A stretch of 64,000 nucleotides of DNA from Micropterus salmoides (Eukaryota; Chordata; Actinopteri; Centrarchiformes; Centrarchidae), in the NCBI RefSeq assembly GCF_014851395.1, contig NW_024040928.1:15391012-15455011 (forward strand), written 5' to 3'. A program made the position numbers and the translations under genes. The stretch's first letter is position 1; each line of letters starts with the position of its first letter. Under the pieces are notes generated by a model, which saw only the letters and a program-made list of their open reading frames with translations, was not told the origin of the DNA and made no database searches. This document shows positions 1 through 12,547 of the stretch, piece after piece.

Positions 1-2163
1 GGGGGAGGAAAGAGCTAAAAACATCTATAGTCCATTGAGATCTCGTTTACATTCAGACAAGAGCGGAAACATGCAATAAATTAAGTAGCACAGCATTTCC
101 ATTTGCTCAATCAGACTGTCATGCAACCGGACGCACTGACAATGTAACTATAATGACAACTGGCTCTTCCCTGATCTAGGAGCTGATTGGTTTACATGTT
201 GAATCAACAATATAACACTTTAAAGAAACTGCTCTATGAAAGATAATTCAGTTAATAGATTAAATGTTTTGTGGTCAATTAGGGCTGGGCAAATAGACGT
301 TGCCATCATCCATCACTGATGGCTGACAGGCATCACAATGTTTAGCCGGCATTGTGATTTAATTTAATTTGTGGCGCTCGGTTGGCTTCATGTGATCCCT
401 TCGGTGTCTTGTGTCAAGCAGTGTTGCTTTGCGCATCATCCACTGGGAGGCATCATGGCCATCTGCTCTAGGACGATGCACTACATAAAAATGTAGGCTT
501 TATAAGACGACCGCTTTTTATATAGAGCAGGTCTAGACCCCACTTTTTGTAATATTATTATTATTATTAAGTCCCAACAACTCCCACCATGAGCAAGCAT
601 TCAACAACAATGGCAAGGTAAAACTTCCTTTTTAACAGGCAGAAACTTTGAGCAAAACCTAGACTCAGGGTAACACAAAACATTTGGTGAAATAACATCT
701 GTGCAGGTGTTAAGCCCTTACAGTCTAAATATCTGACAGATTTATAATCAAAATGATTGTCCTGTTTTTCTGCTTTCCTCTCCACGTGTATTTTGACTGA
801 ATGCTGTTGGAAACTGTCAGTCTTGACTGCAGCTTTTTGTCACTGCCCCCTGCTGCTGCCGTCTGCCCTCGTTCACTTTCCAGGCGGGGCACAGGTCATC
901 TCATCATCAAATTAGCTGGCAACATCTTCCGTGAAAAAGGCCCACTCAGTCAAGTACCTCACTGGAGGTAATGTGAAGTTCTGTTTGTGGCTCTGTGTCC
1001 ATAGCATCAATTGTTTTCACAGCTGATATTTTGACATATTATTGCAGGAGGCACACGGGTGTAAGTAACAACATTAACAATGGCTGCCTTATTCAATTTA
1101 AGATTTTCCAGTTCCACTGCCTTGCTATTGTGTATGCCCACTCATTAGCATCACCTAAATTAAATGGGTTGCCTCATTAATGTCATTAGTTGTACCTGTG
1201 CTTTTCCTGCAAGGTCAAGTTGAAACGTCTGCGGTGAAAAGGGGCTTATTCCTGTCATCAGAGGGTTGTTTTTGAGATTAGCACAGGGTAAGATAGCTCT
1301 GCATCTGTCTGCTTCTCTAAAACATGTGTACACTCACATCCTCAGGCAGTGAGGCACAATTTAGAGTAAATCTTATCAGACGGATTCATTTTTCCCAAGC
1401 TGCTGGGATACCGTTAGTTACAGTCTCAGCCAACATGGTTTAGAGCCAAAATTAGAAGCCATTTTTGGGAGCACAATGAGCAGGTGCACATGCACACATA
1501 AAACAGGAAAACGAGGTCTGTGTGTACTGGTATGTCGCGTGTATTACAGTTTTGGCCACAGATCAGACAGGTAAACTGGGTTTCTGCAGTAGCAGAGGCA
1601 CTTCTGAAAAGTTTCCCCGGCAACAAATCATCTCCTTCTTCTCCACCCAAATAAATTCTCTCTATGACTCATCGTTATCTGATCTCAGTTAATCAGAGAC
1701 AACGGTAGCAAAGATGAAGTCTGTGGTTTGACACCAAACAGCTTTGAAGACGATAGTTAGGTGTGGAGGCGGTTTAAAGTTTTCTTATCACCTCTAACTC
1801 AGTCTATCTGAAGATATTATCATGACTTTATATTTACCTGCAAAGAGACTACAGATGGAAAGCTTCCAGATAAATCTTCTACGGCGCATTATTCCTCACA
1901 ATTTCTTCTCACATTTTTGAAATGTATTCCCTTGTGCACTGTTCTTGTCTAAATTAAACTTAATAACATACAAAACTAAGTGTGTTAAGATAACAACTAC
2001 CTTACCAATAACTGAACAAATGCATCAGAAAGATACACACAACTTCTATACACAAATCACACAGTAGACAGAGGAATAGTTATCAACTCAGAGAAGAAAC
2101 ACAGCTGATTGGGTTAGGAAAGGCATTACTAAAGAAACAGAATATGTCACTTGAGCTTCTCAC
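1..2163. other. efr3b intron 2 (no exon seen)
   Basis: This stretch lies downstream of EFR3B exon 2 on the minus strand and should be its second intron. I looked for the next conserved EFR3 exon in minus-strand frames and saw none, so that exon is beyond the left edge. A fragment starting near 284 with the word TAGGGCTGGGC resembles the end of the inverted-repeat element at 4510-5207. A short ATT microsatellite lies at about 553-568. I see nothing else of note. Confidence 0.5.
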
Positions 2164-5100
2164 CTCTGGGTCTTCTGGGAAGATGTTGTCTACCAGTCTC
2201 TTGTACCGAGGCCTGAGAGCCCCGCAACAACCACAAACCCCTGAGGAAGACAAGTGATGGGGAGGGAGGGAGATGAAAAAAGGAAAGAGAGAGATGGCCA
2301 ATTAGACTTGTGCAGTGTGACTGACAGAAATGCAATAAAAACAAAGGACAAAAACAACAAGTAAACATGTCTTCTTTTCCCATTCCTTCTCTGTCATAGC
2401 ACAGTTCTGTGTGTGTAAGTCTGTGTTTAATGAAAGAACACAGTGCCTATGTAATATTGTATGTCTTAAATCAGCCACTTCCTGTCCAAAGGTAAGGTTA
2501 CTGACATTACATACTGTAGGGAGGGTTAATCTCTCTTTTGTGAACTCGGATAACTCTTTCAATGAGCACTGGGACATGAATCAGTCAAAAACTTCTGATA
2601 TACAGTGGGTAGCGACTAACAATGACTTCACGACGTTAACAACATACTTTTCTCACCACAGAGTTAGTGGTGGGAAAAGTACGTCATTAAACAAAGGCTG
2701 GTCAGTATTAATGTTAGGGGTCCTATTTGAGTGGCACACTTGAACATAAACGTTCACATTGTTAATTTTATTACTGTAAGTGAAGTTTGTCTAGCCTGCT
2801 GTGACAGATGAAAATGTTCAGCTGAAGTGTAAAGAGGCAGGGAATTTTCTAGAGAGCTGCTGAATATGGAAAAACAAAACGGACTGGCAGAGCTCCATCG
2901 ATAGCTTTCATTGTATCAGGAGAAGAAAAAAACACAGCAAGCATCCACAAAAATGCAGAGTCAAATGTTGCCAAATGGCGAATTAAAAATCACCAATGTC
3001 AGCACTGGCGTGATGCCACTGTTCAAACTACTGCGTCTAAGATTAAAAACGATGAAGATGTGCTCATCTTTATGGAGCTTCTGGTAAACAGAAGGACTGA
3101 AGGTAATTCTAAAAAACATTTGGGGAAAGACAATATATGGAAACAATGTGGTCACAAGACACTTCAGTCACAACAATATTGCTCAGACGATAGCACACAC
3201 AAACACACACTGTCTCTCTCTCTCAGTGCAACCAAGACGGCCTTGTAAAGAAAGCAGTGATTTTTCTGACTTTGCATTGAAGAGAAAGCAAGCAAGGCAG
3301 CAAAGAGAGAGCTGGATTCTCATTGGTTGAGGGAATTCAGCAGTGGTGAGTCATAAGGAGACCCTGGGAGAAAGAAGACATGAGGAAAAAAAGGGATAAT
3401 CTCCAAAAAATATTTAACCCTTCATACAGCTCTGCATTATGAGTTTAGGAGTCACAAAAGCTAATGATAAAAGTAGGTCATTATGCGGTCGGCAATGCAG
3501 GCCAGTTTAAAAGGGATTAAAAGGATTCGATGGCCTGACACTTCAACACACATTAGACAAAAGCGAAACAATCTGCAAAGAAACAGCCTTCCTTCCGTCC
3601 TTCATCTAATGTCATTTTCCTTCCTTCTATTCTCCCAAAGGGTTCATTATTTTTTATTTTTGCCGTTACAGTACACAGATTGAAGCCTGTATTTGATGAT
3701 GTGGCACTAAAACCCTATTCTGAGAGCATACTGACCAAACATTAACAAGATTACCAGCTGCCCAATCACCACCCCAGACCTCATAGTGTATCGATTCTCC
3801 CTTGACTTATTTCACCAAGACGACACGTTGCACCACCAGAAATGTGTAAAAACTCTTTAACCAACCAACAACAAGCCTGGTGCCATGTGATCACTGTCTC
3901 ATAGTGTGAACACTGGTCATCCTATGCTCCCAACCTCCTAAGGGGACTAGAGTGCCCAACCCAGCTGTCAACTGGTGCTACACGGGCTAGTTTTTGTTTT
4001 TTTTTAAATCACTAAATTAATTTTCTCAATATAAAATGGACCAACTGGGCAGTTGGCAGATTTCACTCAGATGATGGAGGCAATCAACTGCCAAGTGCCT
4101 GACTCAACAATGCAGATGGACGAGCCGAGCCTGGCAGTGGCTATATCACTACTTCACAAGACCCAAAACAACAAGTTTCCTGTGTAATACAGATTAACTC
4201 CCAGTGATATACTGTACAGTCATAATAAATATTAAATGTAAACAAGCAGTCCATTTGAAATAAAGTAGGGATGAGGAAGAACAACAAACATACACACACA
4301 TAATATGTCCAGACCCTTGCAGTACAAAGTCCCCACACAAAAAATTTTAATAGGGGTGCAACCAACAATTATTGTCATTAGTGACTGATCTGGCAATATC
4401 TATCCAAAAATAGTGAAAAATGCCCATCAAAACCTTCAAGTTCAAGGTGTTGTCCTTCAAATTGCTTAAACTTATTATATAAGATATTCAGTTGACTATG
4501 ACTTACAAATAGGGCTGGGGCGATTCGTCGACGTAAATACGACGCATCCCACACCGGATGCAGCGACGCATCCGGTGTGGGATAATCCCGGACAAGCTCC
4601 AGCTACAAGACCGCACCTTCGAACGTCTAAAGTTTGGAGTATTTCAGACAGACACTCAACAACGTGCTGCTCTGTGAGCTCTGAACTGGAAACAGCTTCA
4701 CTGCAGCACAGCTGCTGTCCACGAATACGTGAAGCAGCATGAACACGTGAAACCAAAGTATCCCGCAGCACTTTGTCTAGACGGCAGCACCGCAAATCGT
4801 GTTTACTTTCTGTCGCCACACAAGCACGGCACATTCTCAGCACGAGGACACGTAGTATTTCTTCATCGCCTTCATGTTAAAAGTAATTTCAATATTGAAA
4901 TGAATCCATGTCAGAAACATTTAAAGTTTTAAGTAAAGTAGCCTAATAAATGTCTGTTATTGTTATTAACACATCAGTGACGTGGAAATTTGATTCATTT
5001 TAAGATTTGCTGCTATTGTCATTATTCTAATGCGCTTCATCAGGGTGATTGAATAAAATATAGATTTATTGATGTTTTTGATATTTATTTTGGATAAATT

Positions 5101-8100
5101 GGTATGTTAATCAAGTAATAGCCAACTTTTCTTTCTTTAGAATAAACGAATCAAAAAAATAATGTTAGATTAATCTACTTGAAAAATAATCGATATGTAC
5201 AGCCCTACTTGATTGTGACTGTAAATAAAATAAAACAATATGACCATTACAGAAGAAAAACGAATGAAGGACAAGGTGACCTTAAATTAGACATTAGACA
5301 TTATTGGTTAGCCCTACAGGTACCGTGTCTGTATGTATCTTTTCGCACCACAGCAATGATGACAATAAAAAGGTAAATTAGTGCTTTGGATAAAAGTGCC
5401 AATTTACAATTTGCCTCTAGTTCAACCATTCACACACCAATAGCAGCAGGCTACCAAGCAAGGTGCTGGCTTGAATATCAGGAGCCATTTTGGGGTTCAG
5501 TGTCTTGCTCAAGGACACTTTGACATGTGGACAGGGGGAGCTGAGGATTGAACTACCAACCCTGTGCAGTGTCTGTGTGGATAATTCATTAGCCTGCCTA
5601 CTGAGCCACTGTCCCTCTTCTGGGCTACGTTTAAACATCCACAAGCGTTCTGGTATATATTATCAGTGACCTAAACCTGGGAGGAGGGCAGCCAGCACTG
5701 GCAGGATGTCCTTGAAACAGCTTTTAAATCAAGTAAAAGGAATCTTTGGTGTCCTCACCACTTCAAGGCCCCGCGGCTTCAAGGCCTCTGTCGTCTCTCT
5801 GAAAAGTTATGCTTAACTCCGCAGCAGGAGCTCAGGCTTATCTCTGAGAGCTGTACGTCTATTCATAGTGCTGCTCCTCTCTCCTCCATCACTTCAGACA
5901 CTAATGAGGCCTCTGCACCCCTCCCTCCATCCCTCCCGTCATGTGTCCCTTCCTGCTGCATCCACCCAACCTCCCCCAACCACCTTCTCTCATACTTGCT
6001 GTGTTGGCCCGAGGCTGGAGTGTAGGATGAATTAATGAAAATGCAGCAGGTCCCAAGTGAAGAGAGAAAAGGGTGGAGGACAAAGAGTGACAAGAGACAC
6101 AGGCAGCGAAAGAGAAACACAGACAGGGACTGAAGTAGGATGGGGGAGGTGGACTGCGATGCTCTGAATGAGTCACAGATTAGTGCTACTTATTGCATCT
6201 TCTCTGTCCAGTACAAATCTGTCATGTCCTCTCTGTCAGCAGTACAGGGAAGAGATTTTTAGGAGGAGTAGGAAAAGTTTTTGTTTCGGTTGTCTTTTTT
6301 TTGTTTCTTTTTTTTAAACAACAGGAAAACCTTCAGTAGTGCTATTGTTGCAAAAATCCAATATCATTTTGAACAGCTCAGTAGGTGCAGCAAGTTACAT
6401 GTTATCCCATCCTCCTGTGGTGCACTGCAAGCATCTGCATTGCATTAAAAACTGGTTATAAGCAAGTTCTATTCAGGTATTGTTCTATATTTGTTCATTT
6501 TATAGTCTGACCTTAAAGTTGCGGTCATTGTTTTCTTTGGTAGCTGGTAACCCAATTGAAAAGGAGAAAAGCAGCATGTTTTTAAATCTGGAACCAGTGA
6601 TATTTTCTGTGTTAAATGACATAATCAGTTTAATCGATTAACAAAACTGTTGCACATTCATTTCGAATTGATGAACCGATTCATTGTTTCAGCTCTGAAA
6701 TGAAAACTGCAATAATTTAACATTTAACATTAACATGCTGTAGCCTGCTGCCAGTGTGATTAGGACTTCTAAATGTGCTGCAATACCACTTTCCTGTTGG
6801 AAATTCCTCCAGCTGCTTCAATGCCACTCAGAGAGAATACTGCGTAACTTCAGAAATGTAAAACAAAGAGAGCTGTTTTGTGCTGGTGTTGGTAATGGTG
6901 GGTTAGTGTGGAAGAAGCTAAGAGAGAGCAACAAGGTGGGTGGAATAGAATTTGGATGACAGTGGTGAAAAGCGCACATAGGGGGTCTCACGACATCCAC
7001 CCACTCTGCATGGCAAGCTGACAACACATTTAGGGGCTGGACACAAAGCTCCTCCGCGGCTGCATACACACTCGCACATTAACTCACACACAAACATGGT
7101 CGCACGCACACACGGAGGACCACGAAACTGAGGAACAATGAATTACTGGTTGTTGTTAGACAGAACAAGACATTAAGGAGAAGGCGAACATCTCTGCAGG
7201 CTGGTGCACCAGAGTCAGGGACCTCCTGACCTGTGCGACATCTCTTACTTGTTTCACTGTGTTACACGGACATGCAGAATGAATTTATGTGTGCAAATGT
7301 GTACACATGTGAGGGGTCTCCACCCCTCAAATCACCACAGCAAGGAGCCAGCCAATCACAATGCTATTTTTATCCTCAAAACAATGGGCTGGTACATTAA
7401 CAGATTACACTCTCCATTTCCCCCAGGATGTCAGCTTAACATTTCCACTTAAGGGTGAGACAGACAGAGGGGAGAAAAAACTGCCTGCTGAAGTGAGTAA
7501 AATAGGGGCAAACAAAAAAATATATATATATAGCTGTAAGAAGATATGTTATGTTGCATGATTTTAACAAATCCTCCACACGCTTCCACAAACACAGTCA
7601 AGTGTTAACAGGAGTACTGCTCTGTGGGCCACACATTATCAGCACTGGACAAAAGCACACCACAAACCAAAAAGTTCTGCATTAACACCTGAGACAAAAC
7701 GGAATATAAACAAACTAATTACAAAAACACACAAGGTAGCGTGTGACAAGTAGCCCAACACATCATGTATGTGTCATATCTGCACCCGCTGTCTCCCAAA
7801 GACGCTCTGTTGTACACAAAGTCACGTGACTGATAAGAGGGAGTAAATATAGTCCTGGCGCCCTGCAAGGAGAATATTAAACACATCTGAGCGTGTTTAA
7901 TGTGTGCATATTTGCATGGTTGTGCCTGCAAGAGAGTCAATACACATTTAGACCTCACCTTCACCTGGGGTCATGCAAAGCACTGGTTTTTAAGGGCCAC
8001 ACGCATACAACACACAGAAGCAAACCGTCTACACCAAGCGGGTGTAAAAAGTGAAGCCAATGCAGAACTGCCTTAAACCTGCATTCTTCTTTAATGGACA

Positions 8101-8838
8101 GCAGGGGGCGACTCCACTGGTTGCAAAAAGAAGTCCAACTGCATTCGAGTCGAGGACAAAATGACCCTACTTCTCACTCTATTTATTACCTCAGTAAACA
8201 CTTTCCTAATGTATTTATGATCTCAATCGCTAGTTTAAAGTCTTCTTCAATACCGTGTCAAAGTTCCATTCTGACGAAAATAGACGATAAAGCAGGGGAT
8301 GCTTTAGGGTGTGGCTACCTTGTAATTGACAAGTTGCTACTGACCCGACAATTAGGATACAGGCAAATCGTATCCACTGCACTGTTAACTAGAACTTTGA
8401 TGCTGTCACAGTGTGTTTATAAAGTAAACTATAACATTTTGGTTGCCTTATCCAGCTTTTGGTTGTATTAAAAGACTCTAAGAAGTATTTACATTTATTT
8501 TGTTTTTAGCCTGTTTGTAGCATCCCAATAAATAACACACTTAATGTGAATGACAGATGCACCTTACTAACCAAACCTTTCGGTCACTATGGTCACTTCT
8601 GGTTCCAAAAAACCAAGATGGCGGCGGCCAAAATAACAAACTCGAGGCTTTAAAACGGCAGTCCACAAACCAATGGGTGATGTCACAGCAGCAACGTGCA
8701 CATCTTTCTAGACAGTCTATGGTCTACACTCTGTAGCCATCTCCATGATGTATATATTAATATATTCCTGTGCAAAATACTTGACACTTCTCATGATGGT
8801 TACAAAGCATGTCGCCCTTCAGGGGTGTTATTACATAA

Positions 8839-8872
<34 letters not shown>

Positions 8873-10363
8873 AGACCAAGTCCTGCTATTTTTACATAAG
8901 CAAACAAATAAGGACAACTCTCTTTACATCATGGACTCACTCAGTCAAATGCAAGCGGCCAGCAGAATCTACAAACACGCAGAGAGTGCAAGACAAGAGA
9001 CGAGCAGAGTGTAAGCAAATAAAGAATAATGAGCGAGGCTGATTCATCAGCCAACCAATATGCGCATAAGCTATCGCTCAATGAGCTGAGGAGAGGAGGT
9101 GAGTCTCGTGGAGAAGAGGCTGATAGCATTACGGAAAGCTTGTCAAAGAGTTAAGAAAGGGGGAATTTCTGTCACTGCAGGGGATGACAGCTATTTACAT
9201 TTGTTGCATATATAACCACAACATCAGTCCACTCCTCCACTTCTCTCTGTCATGAGTCCTACCTATTGAGAACGTATCTTGAGGCTACTGACAGGCAGAA
9301 ACACTGCACACACACTCTTTGCAGAAGCATTTGTACAGTATATACATTTTTTCCTACCCATTAATCCATGTGTGCTAAGTCAAATTCAAAGCACACATTC
9401 AATCAAGTGTGGGTGGCAGCGGACATGGCTGGTATCATGCGACCAACAAACTGATGTACAGACCCAGCTGCCAACAAATCTTTGTGACACAAGGCCAATC
9501 CGACACACTATGAATCACAGTCGAACAGGCACCAAAACTGGGCTATGAGGGACTCAAGCCCAGAGTCCTATTTCCATGCAGTGGCTCACCAGGGCACTGC
9601 ACAGTGAAGCCTATCTGAGCTTCCAACGTGCACTGTCTGTGTTGATAAATCATTAGCCTACAAACCAAAGTCTCTTTCCATCAACAGTCTACTCAAAGCA
9701 AAGCTGACTGCATTTTTAATTAGCGCTAATCAATGAACCAAATGTCAACATGTCCCAGCAACACCAGAGCTACAGTAAATGATCATTTTCTCATGATACA
9801 TTTTACAGAAAAGTAGCACATACACTACTTCACCTGTTGTCAGGGAAGCATGGATTTATAATTTGCTACCTAAAATATTGAACAATCAAGAAAATTAAAC
9901 CGCTTCACAACATCTCACAGAGTCTATCACAAAGATAACAACAACAATAAGCTGACTATGTTACAGAGAAGTGCGGAGAATACAATGTTACCATGTTAAA
10001 TGTCGCTATAATAAAAATGATATAGGAGTAAATGTGAGTAAAAAGTGTAAGACAGAATCAGTATGTATTACCAAAAATAAACATCTTCAATCTTCGTTGT
10101 CTCCTCGTAAGCTAAATCTGTCATTTAACAGAGCACATATCCTCAAACAAGAGTCCAAGTTCCCATAAAGCGCTATCAGGAGACGTCAACCTGCAGCTCT
10201 CACTAAAAGGTGTTTCACAAGACAGCTAAGAGGAAACGTGTTTGCAGAATGTAGAAAAACCGGCTGATCGTTGGCTTCCTCACATAATTCTCATGCTCCC
10301 ACAGCCTTAAACGCACACACACAAATGCACAAAGGAAGAGTGATTATTATTCTTACCGTACAT
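2164..10363 (-). CDS. efr3b: EFR3 homolog B, 5' part (exons 1-2)
   Basis: EFR3 proteins are palmitoylated plasma-membrane scaffolds that recruit PI4KA with TTC7 and FAM126 to make PI4P. Two coding exons are visible on the minus strand. Exon 1 (10363-10357) is only ATG TAC G before a GTAAGA donor. Exon 2 (2240-2164) follows a CCTCAG acceptor and ends at GTGAGA. Joined, they give exactly 28 codons beginning MYGVCGCCGALRPRY and ending FPEDPE. This is the EFR3B-type N-terminus; EFR3A starts differently. The cysteines at residues 5, 7 and 8 are the expected palmitoylation cluster, and the basic residues after them suit lipid contact. Intron 1 is about 8.1 kb and full of repeats. The remaining exons are beyond the left edge, so the gene is partial. 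The split glycine codon joining the two exons strongly supports this model. Whether it is efr3ba or efr3bb cannot be told from the sequence. Confidence 0.85.
4510..5207. mobile_element. MITE-like element with terminal TAGGGCTG repeats
   Basis: The ends are TAGGGCTG at 4510 and CAGCCCTA ending at 5207, so an inverted pair bounds about 700 bp. No transposase reading frame is visible. The left end contains a perfect 16-bp stem (4546-4561 against 4568-4583, 6-nt loop). The same terminal word appears near 284 and, in variant form, in the lin9 intron element. I could not find a clear target-site duplication. It lies in efr3b intron 1. Confidence 0.6.
5415..5640. repeat. Dispersed fish repeat copy
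   Basis: The stretch includes the phrase GTGTCTTGCTCAAGGACACT and ends with an 'actgagccactgtc' segment. I recognise this as a widely scattered teleost interspersed sequence. A related diverged copy seems to lie near 9545-9680. It has no coding potential I would defend. Confidence 0.45.
8839..8870. repeat. Poly-G tract (32 G)
   Basis: An uninterrupted run of 32 guanines lies in efr3b intron 1, read as poly-C in the sense strand of that gene. It can form G-quadruplexes, and its length is unreliable in most sequencing. Just upstream (about 8560-8720) is a dispersed repeat with the phrase CAAGATGGCGGC. Confidence 0.95.
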
Positions 10364-10720
10364 CGATCGTGATGTTGGAGTCTCTCACTACAGACGTTTA
10401 TGTTTCCTTAATGCGGCGTCAGTCGCTCAAACAGGACACACTGCTGTGCCGAGAGGCACTGAGAACGCACACAAACACACACACACTCTGGGATAAATGC
10501 CTGCACGTGTGCTTGGAGCTAAAATGCGCACCGTGATTGGTGCAGAGCCGAGCTTGATGCAATGAATTACACACACTCTCCCTGCCGCGCAGACACACAC
10601 ACAAGCAGGCTTGTACACACGCGCACAAAAGGGGGCTGAGAGGCAACGTCAGAAGCGTGCCGTGATGACCTTGGATTTTCCTGTTTGTCTTCTGCAACAG
10701 TGCTCCTTCTCAATGGGGGT
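10364..10720 (-). promoter_or_regulatory. Putative efr3b promoter and 5' UTR
   Basis: This is the stretch immediately 5' of the efr3b start codon on the minus strand. It is richer in CpG (CGATCG, GCGGCGTC, GCCGCGC) than the surrounding introns. It has a CCAAT box in the correct orientation (ATTGG on the plus strand at 10536-10540). CA-rich microsatellites interrupt it. The transcription start cannot be fixed from sequence alone. Confidence 0.4.
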
Positions 10721-12462
10721 AGTGCAGTTTTCACATGCGGGCGCACATACAAACACATCCACCTCACTTCTCTCAGTTGCACAGAAAGAAACAGAGAGGG
10801 GGGGGGGGGGGTGAGAGAGAGTAAGAGAGAAATGTACACCACAGGGATAGAAAGGGAGAAGACCTCCCACCCACGCAATCTTTTCTCCCTCTCTCCACCC
10901 TGCCAGCATCACTCTCTCCATCATTAGTCTTCACAAACCTCTTGCTTTACTTACTTTTAGTTTTTCCTTCCATGCTTATGCAACTTCTACAACATTTCCT
11001 TTTAGCCTAATACCAAAATGTCCGTCTTTTCCCCTTTCTTCATTTTGTCAGGGTTGGAAATAAACTTTTTGCTGTAACGTCCACAATGGCTGCCTGGTAG
11101 ATACCTCAAACATACCAGCCAATCCTTTTTAGGAGTCACTTTAAATGCAAATAAATTACAGTAAAATGTATAATTACATAACCATGTTTACTGGCATTTG
11201 CATTTTTAAAAAGCAGTGGAAACGCAACACTGTGAAATATGATCCTTTTCAATGGCACTGTTTACTCATTCTCTTCCAGGTTTATTTTTCCAAAACCACA
11301 GTGCATAAATAAACTACTGTTCAGTAGCTGGCTCACCCCTCTCAGATGGCAGAGCTTCTCACCTGCACATGAATGCAAGTCCTTCAAATCAAATCATGCT
11401 TTTATCTACGTTATTACACAGCCTCAACTGTGACAAACGTAAAACCAGATATGATGTTCACATAATTTGCTCTTATGTACAAGTTTGTGGTGAAACCATC
11501 AACCTAATGATGCTGCAGTGTCCTTGTAAAAGCATGAACGAGTGCTTGAAAAAAAATGAATGCCTACTCAACCTTTTTAGGTTCACATTTTTTCCATTCT
11601 TCCAAACATCAGTTTACAGAGAACACTGCATGCATATCAGAGACTGACTTTCAGCACTTAAAAAAAGAGTTGCAATTACCAAAAATGTTTAGCTGTCACT
11701 GACTGCACAAGGAGAAGAGAGTGGGCTACATCAGCACTGGTTCAATGAATTAAAGAGGTGGCGAATTGGTCTTAGTAGGGGAAATTATAAAAAAACAGAT
11801 TCAGACATAGTTGTTCATCTTTAGGCCCTGTCCTTATACCATATGATACTATCAGCCACTGGTATATTTGTGACACTCTACACTGTCACTTTAATTTTTT
11901 TTACTTGACTTGAATAATCATTATTATATATATATATATAAAATCATTATAGTTATTTACAATCAAGCTTTTTCCTTTTTTTCCCCTCACATGCTGTATA
12001 TTCCCTGTGGATCTATATGCATCTCTTTCTGATGGAAGAACAAACAGTCCTCTTATCCAACAGAGAGCATTTACTAATGTAAGGTTTTATGAATTAGTCA
12101 ACATTAAAAGGTAGAAAATAATAAATAAAAAAAGACCCAGAATGAAAATGTATGAAATTTAACTTTAATAAGTCAACACTGTTCAACAGCAACCGGTGCC
12201 AAGAAACAACCACAGCCAACATTCCTTTTGATGTTGGCCAACCCAAGAACCCTCCACAAACTATGAAATAAGCTGAATCAATTTTATGTGACAGGAAAAA
12301 ACCCAAACAGTACATTCCATTTAAGACATGACATATTTTTGTCGAACATCATGGAAATATATGGAGAAAAGCAACTTTTCAGTGAATTAATGCCCGGCAT
12401 GTACAACTTAGAAACAGAGAAGGAGCCAGAGAGAGAACAGAGGAGATGGTGTTGTCGCTTAC

Positions 12463-12547
12463 CCTTTCCAATGCGATGATCCAGAAGGGTACGACAGTCC
12501 AGTGCCAGCCTCTGAGAGGCCGGGACATCAGGCGCAGGCAAGGGCAT
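12463..12547 (-). CDS. Candidate alternative first exon of efr3b
   Basis: On the minus strand an ATG at 12547 in a GCC-ATG context opens 28 codons starting MPLPAPDVPASQ. It ends in GGAAAGG followed by a GTAAGC donor at 12462. The frame at the donor leaves one G, exactly the phase needed to splice into efr3b exon 2 and continue into VCGCCGALRP. It lies 2.1 kb upstream of the MYG exon. This is a prediction: phase agreement occurs by chance one time in three, and I do not recognise the peptide. An internal acceptor-like CTCAG at 12512-12516 could instead make it a 49-nt internal exon (12463-12511). Confidence 0.3.
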
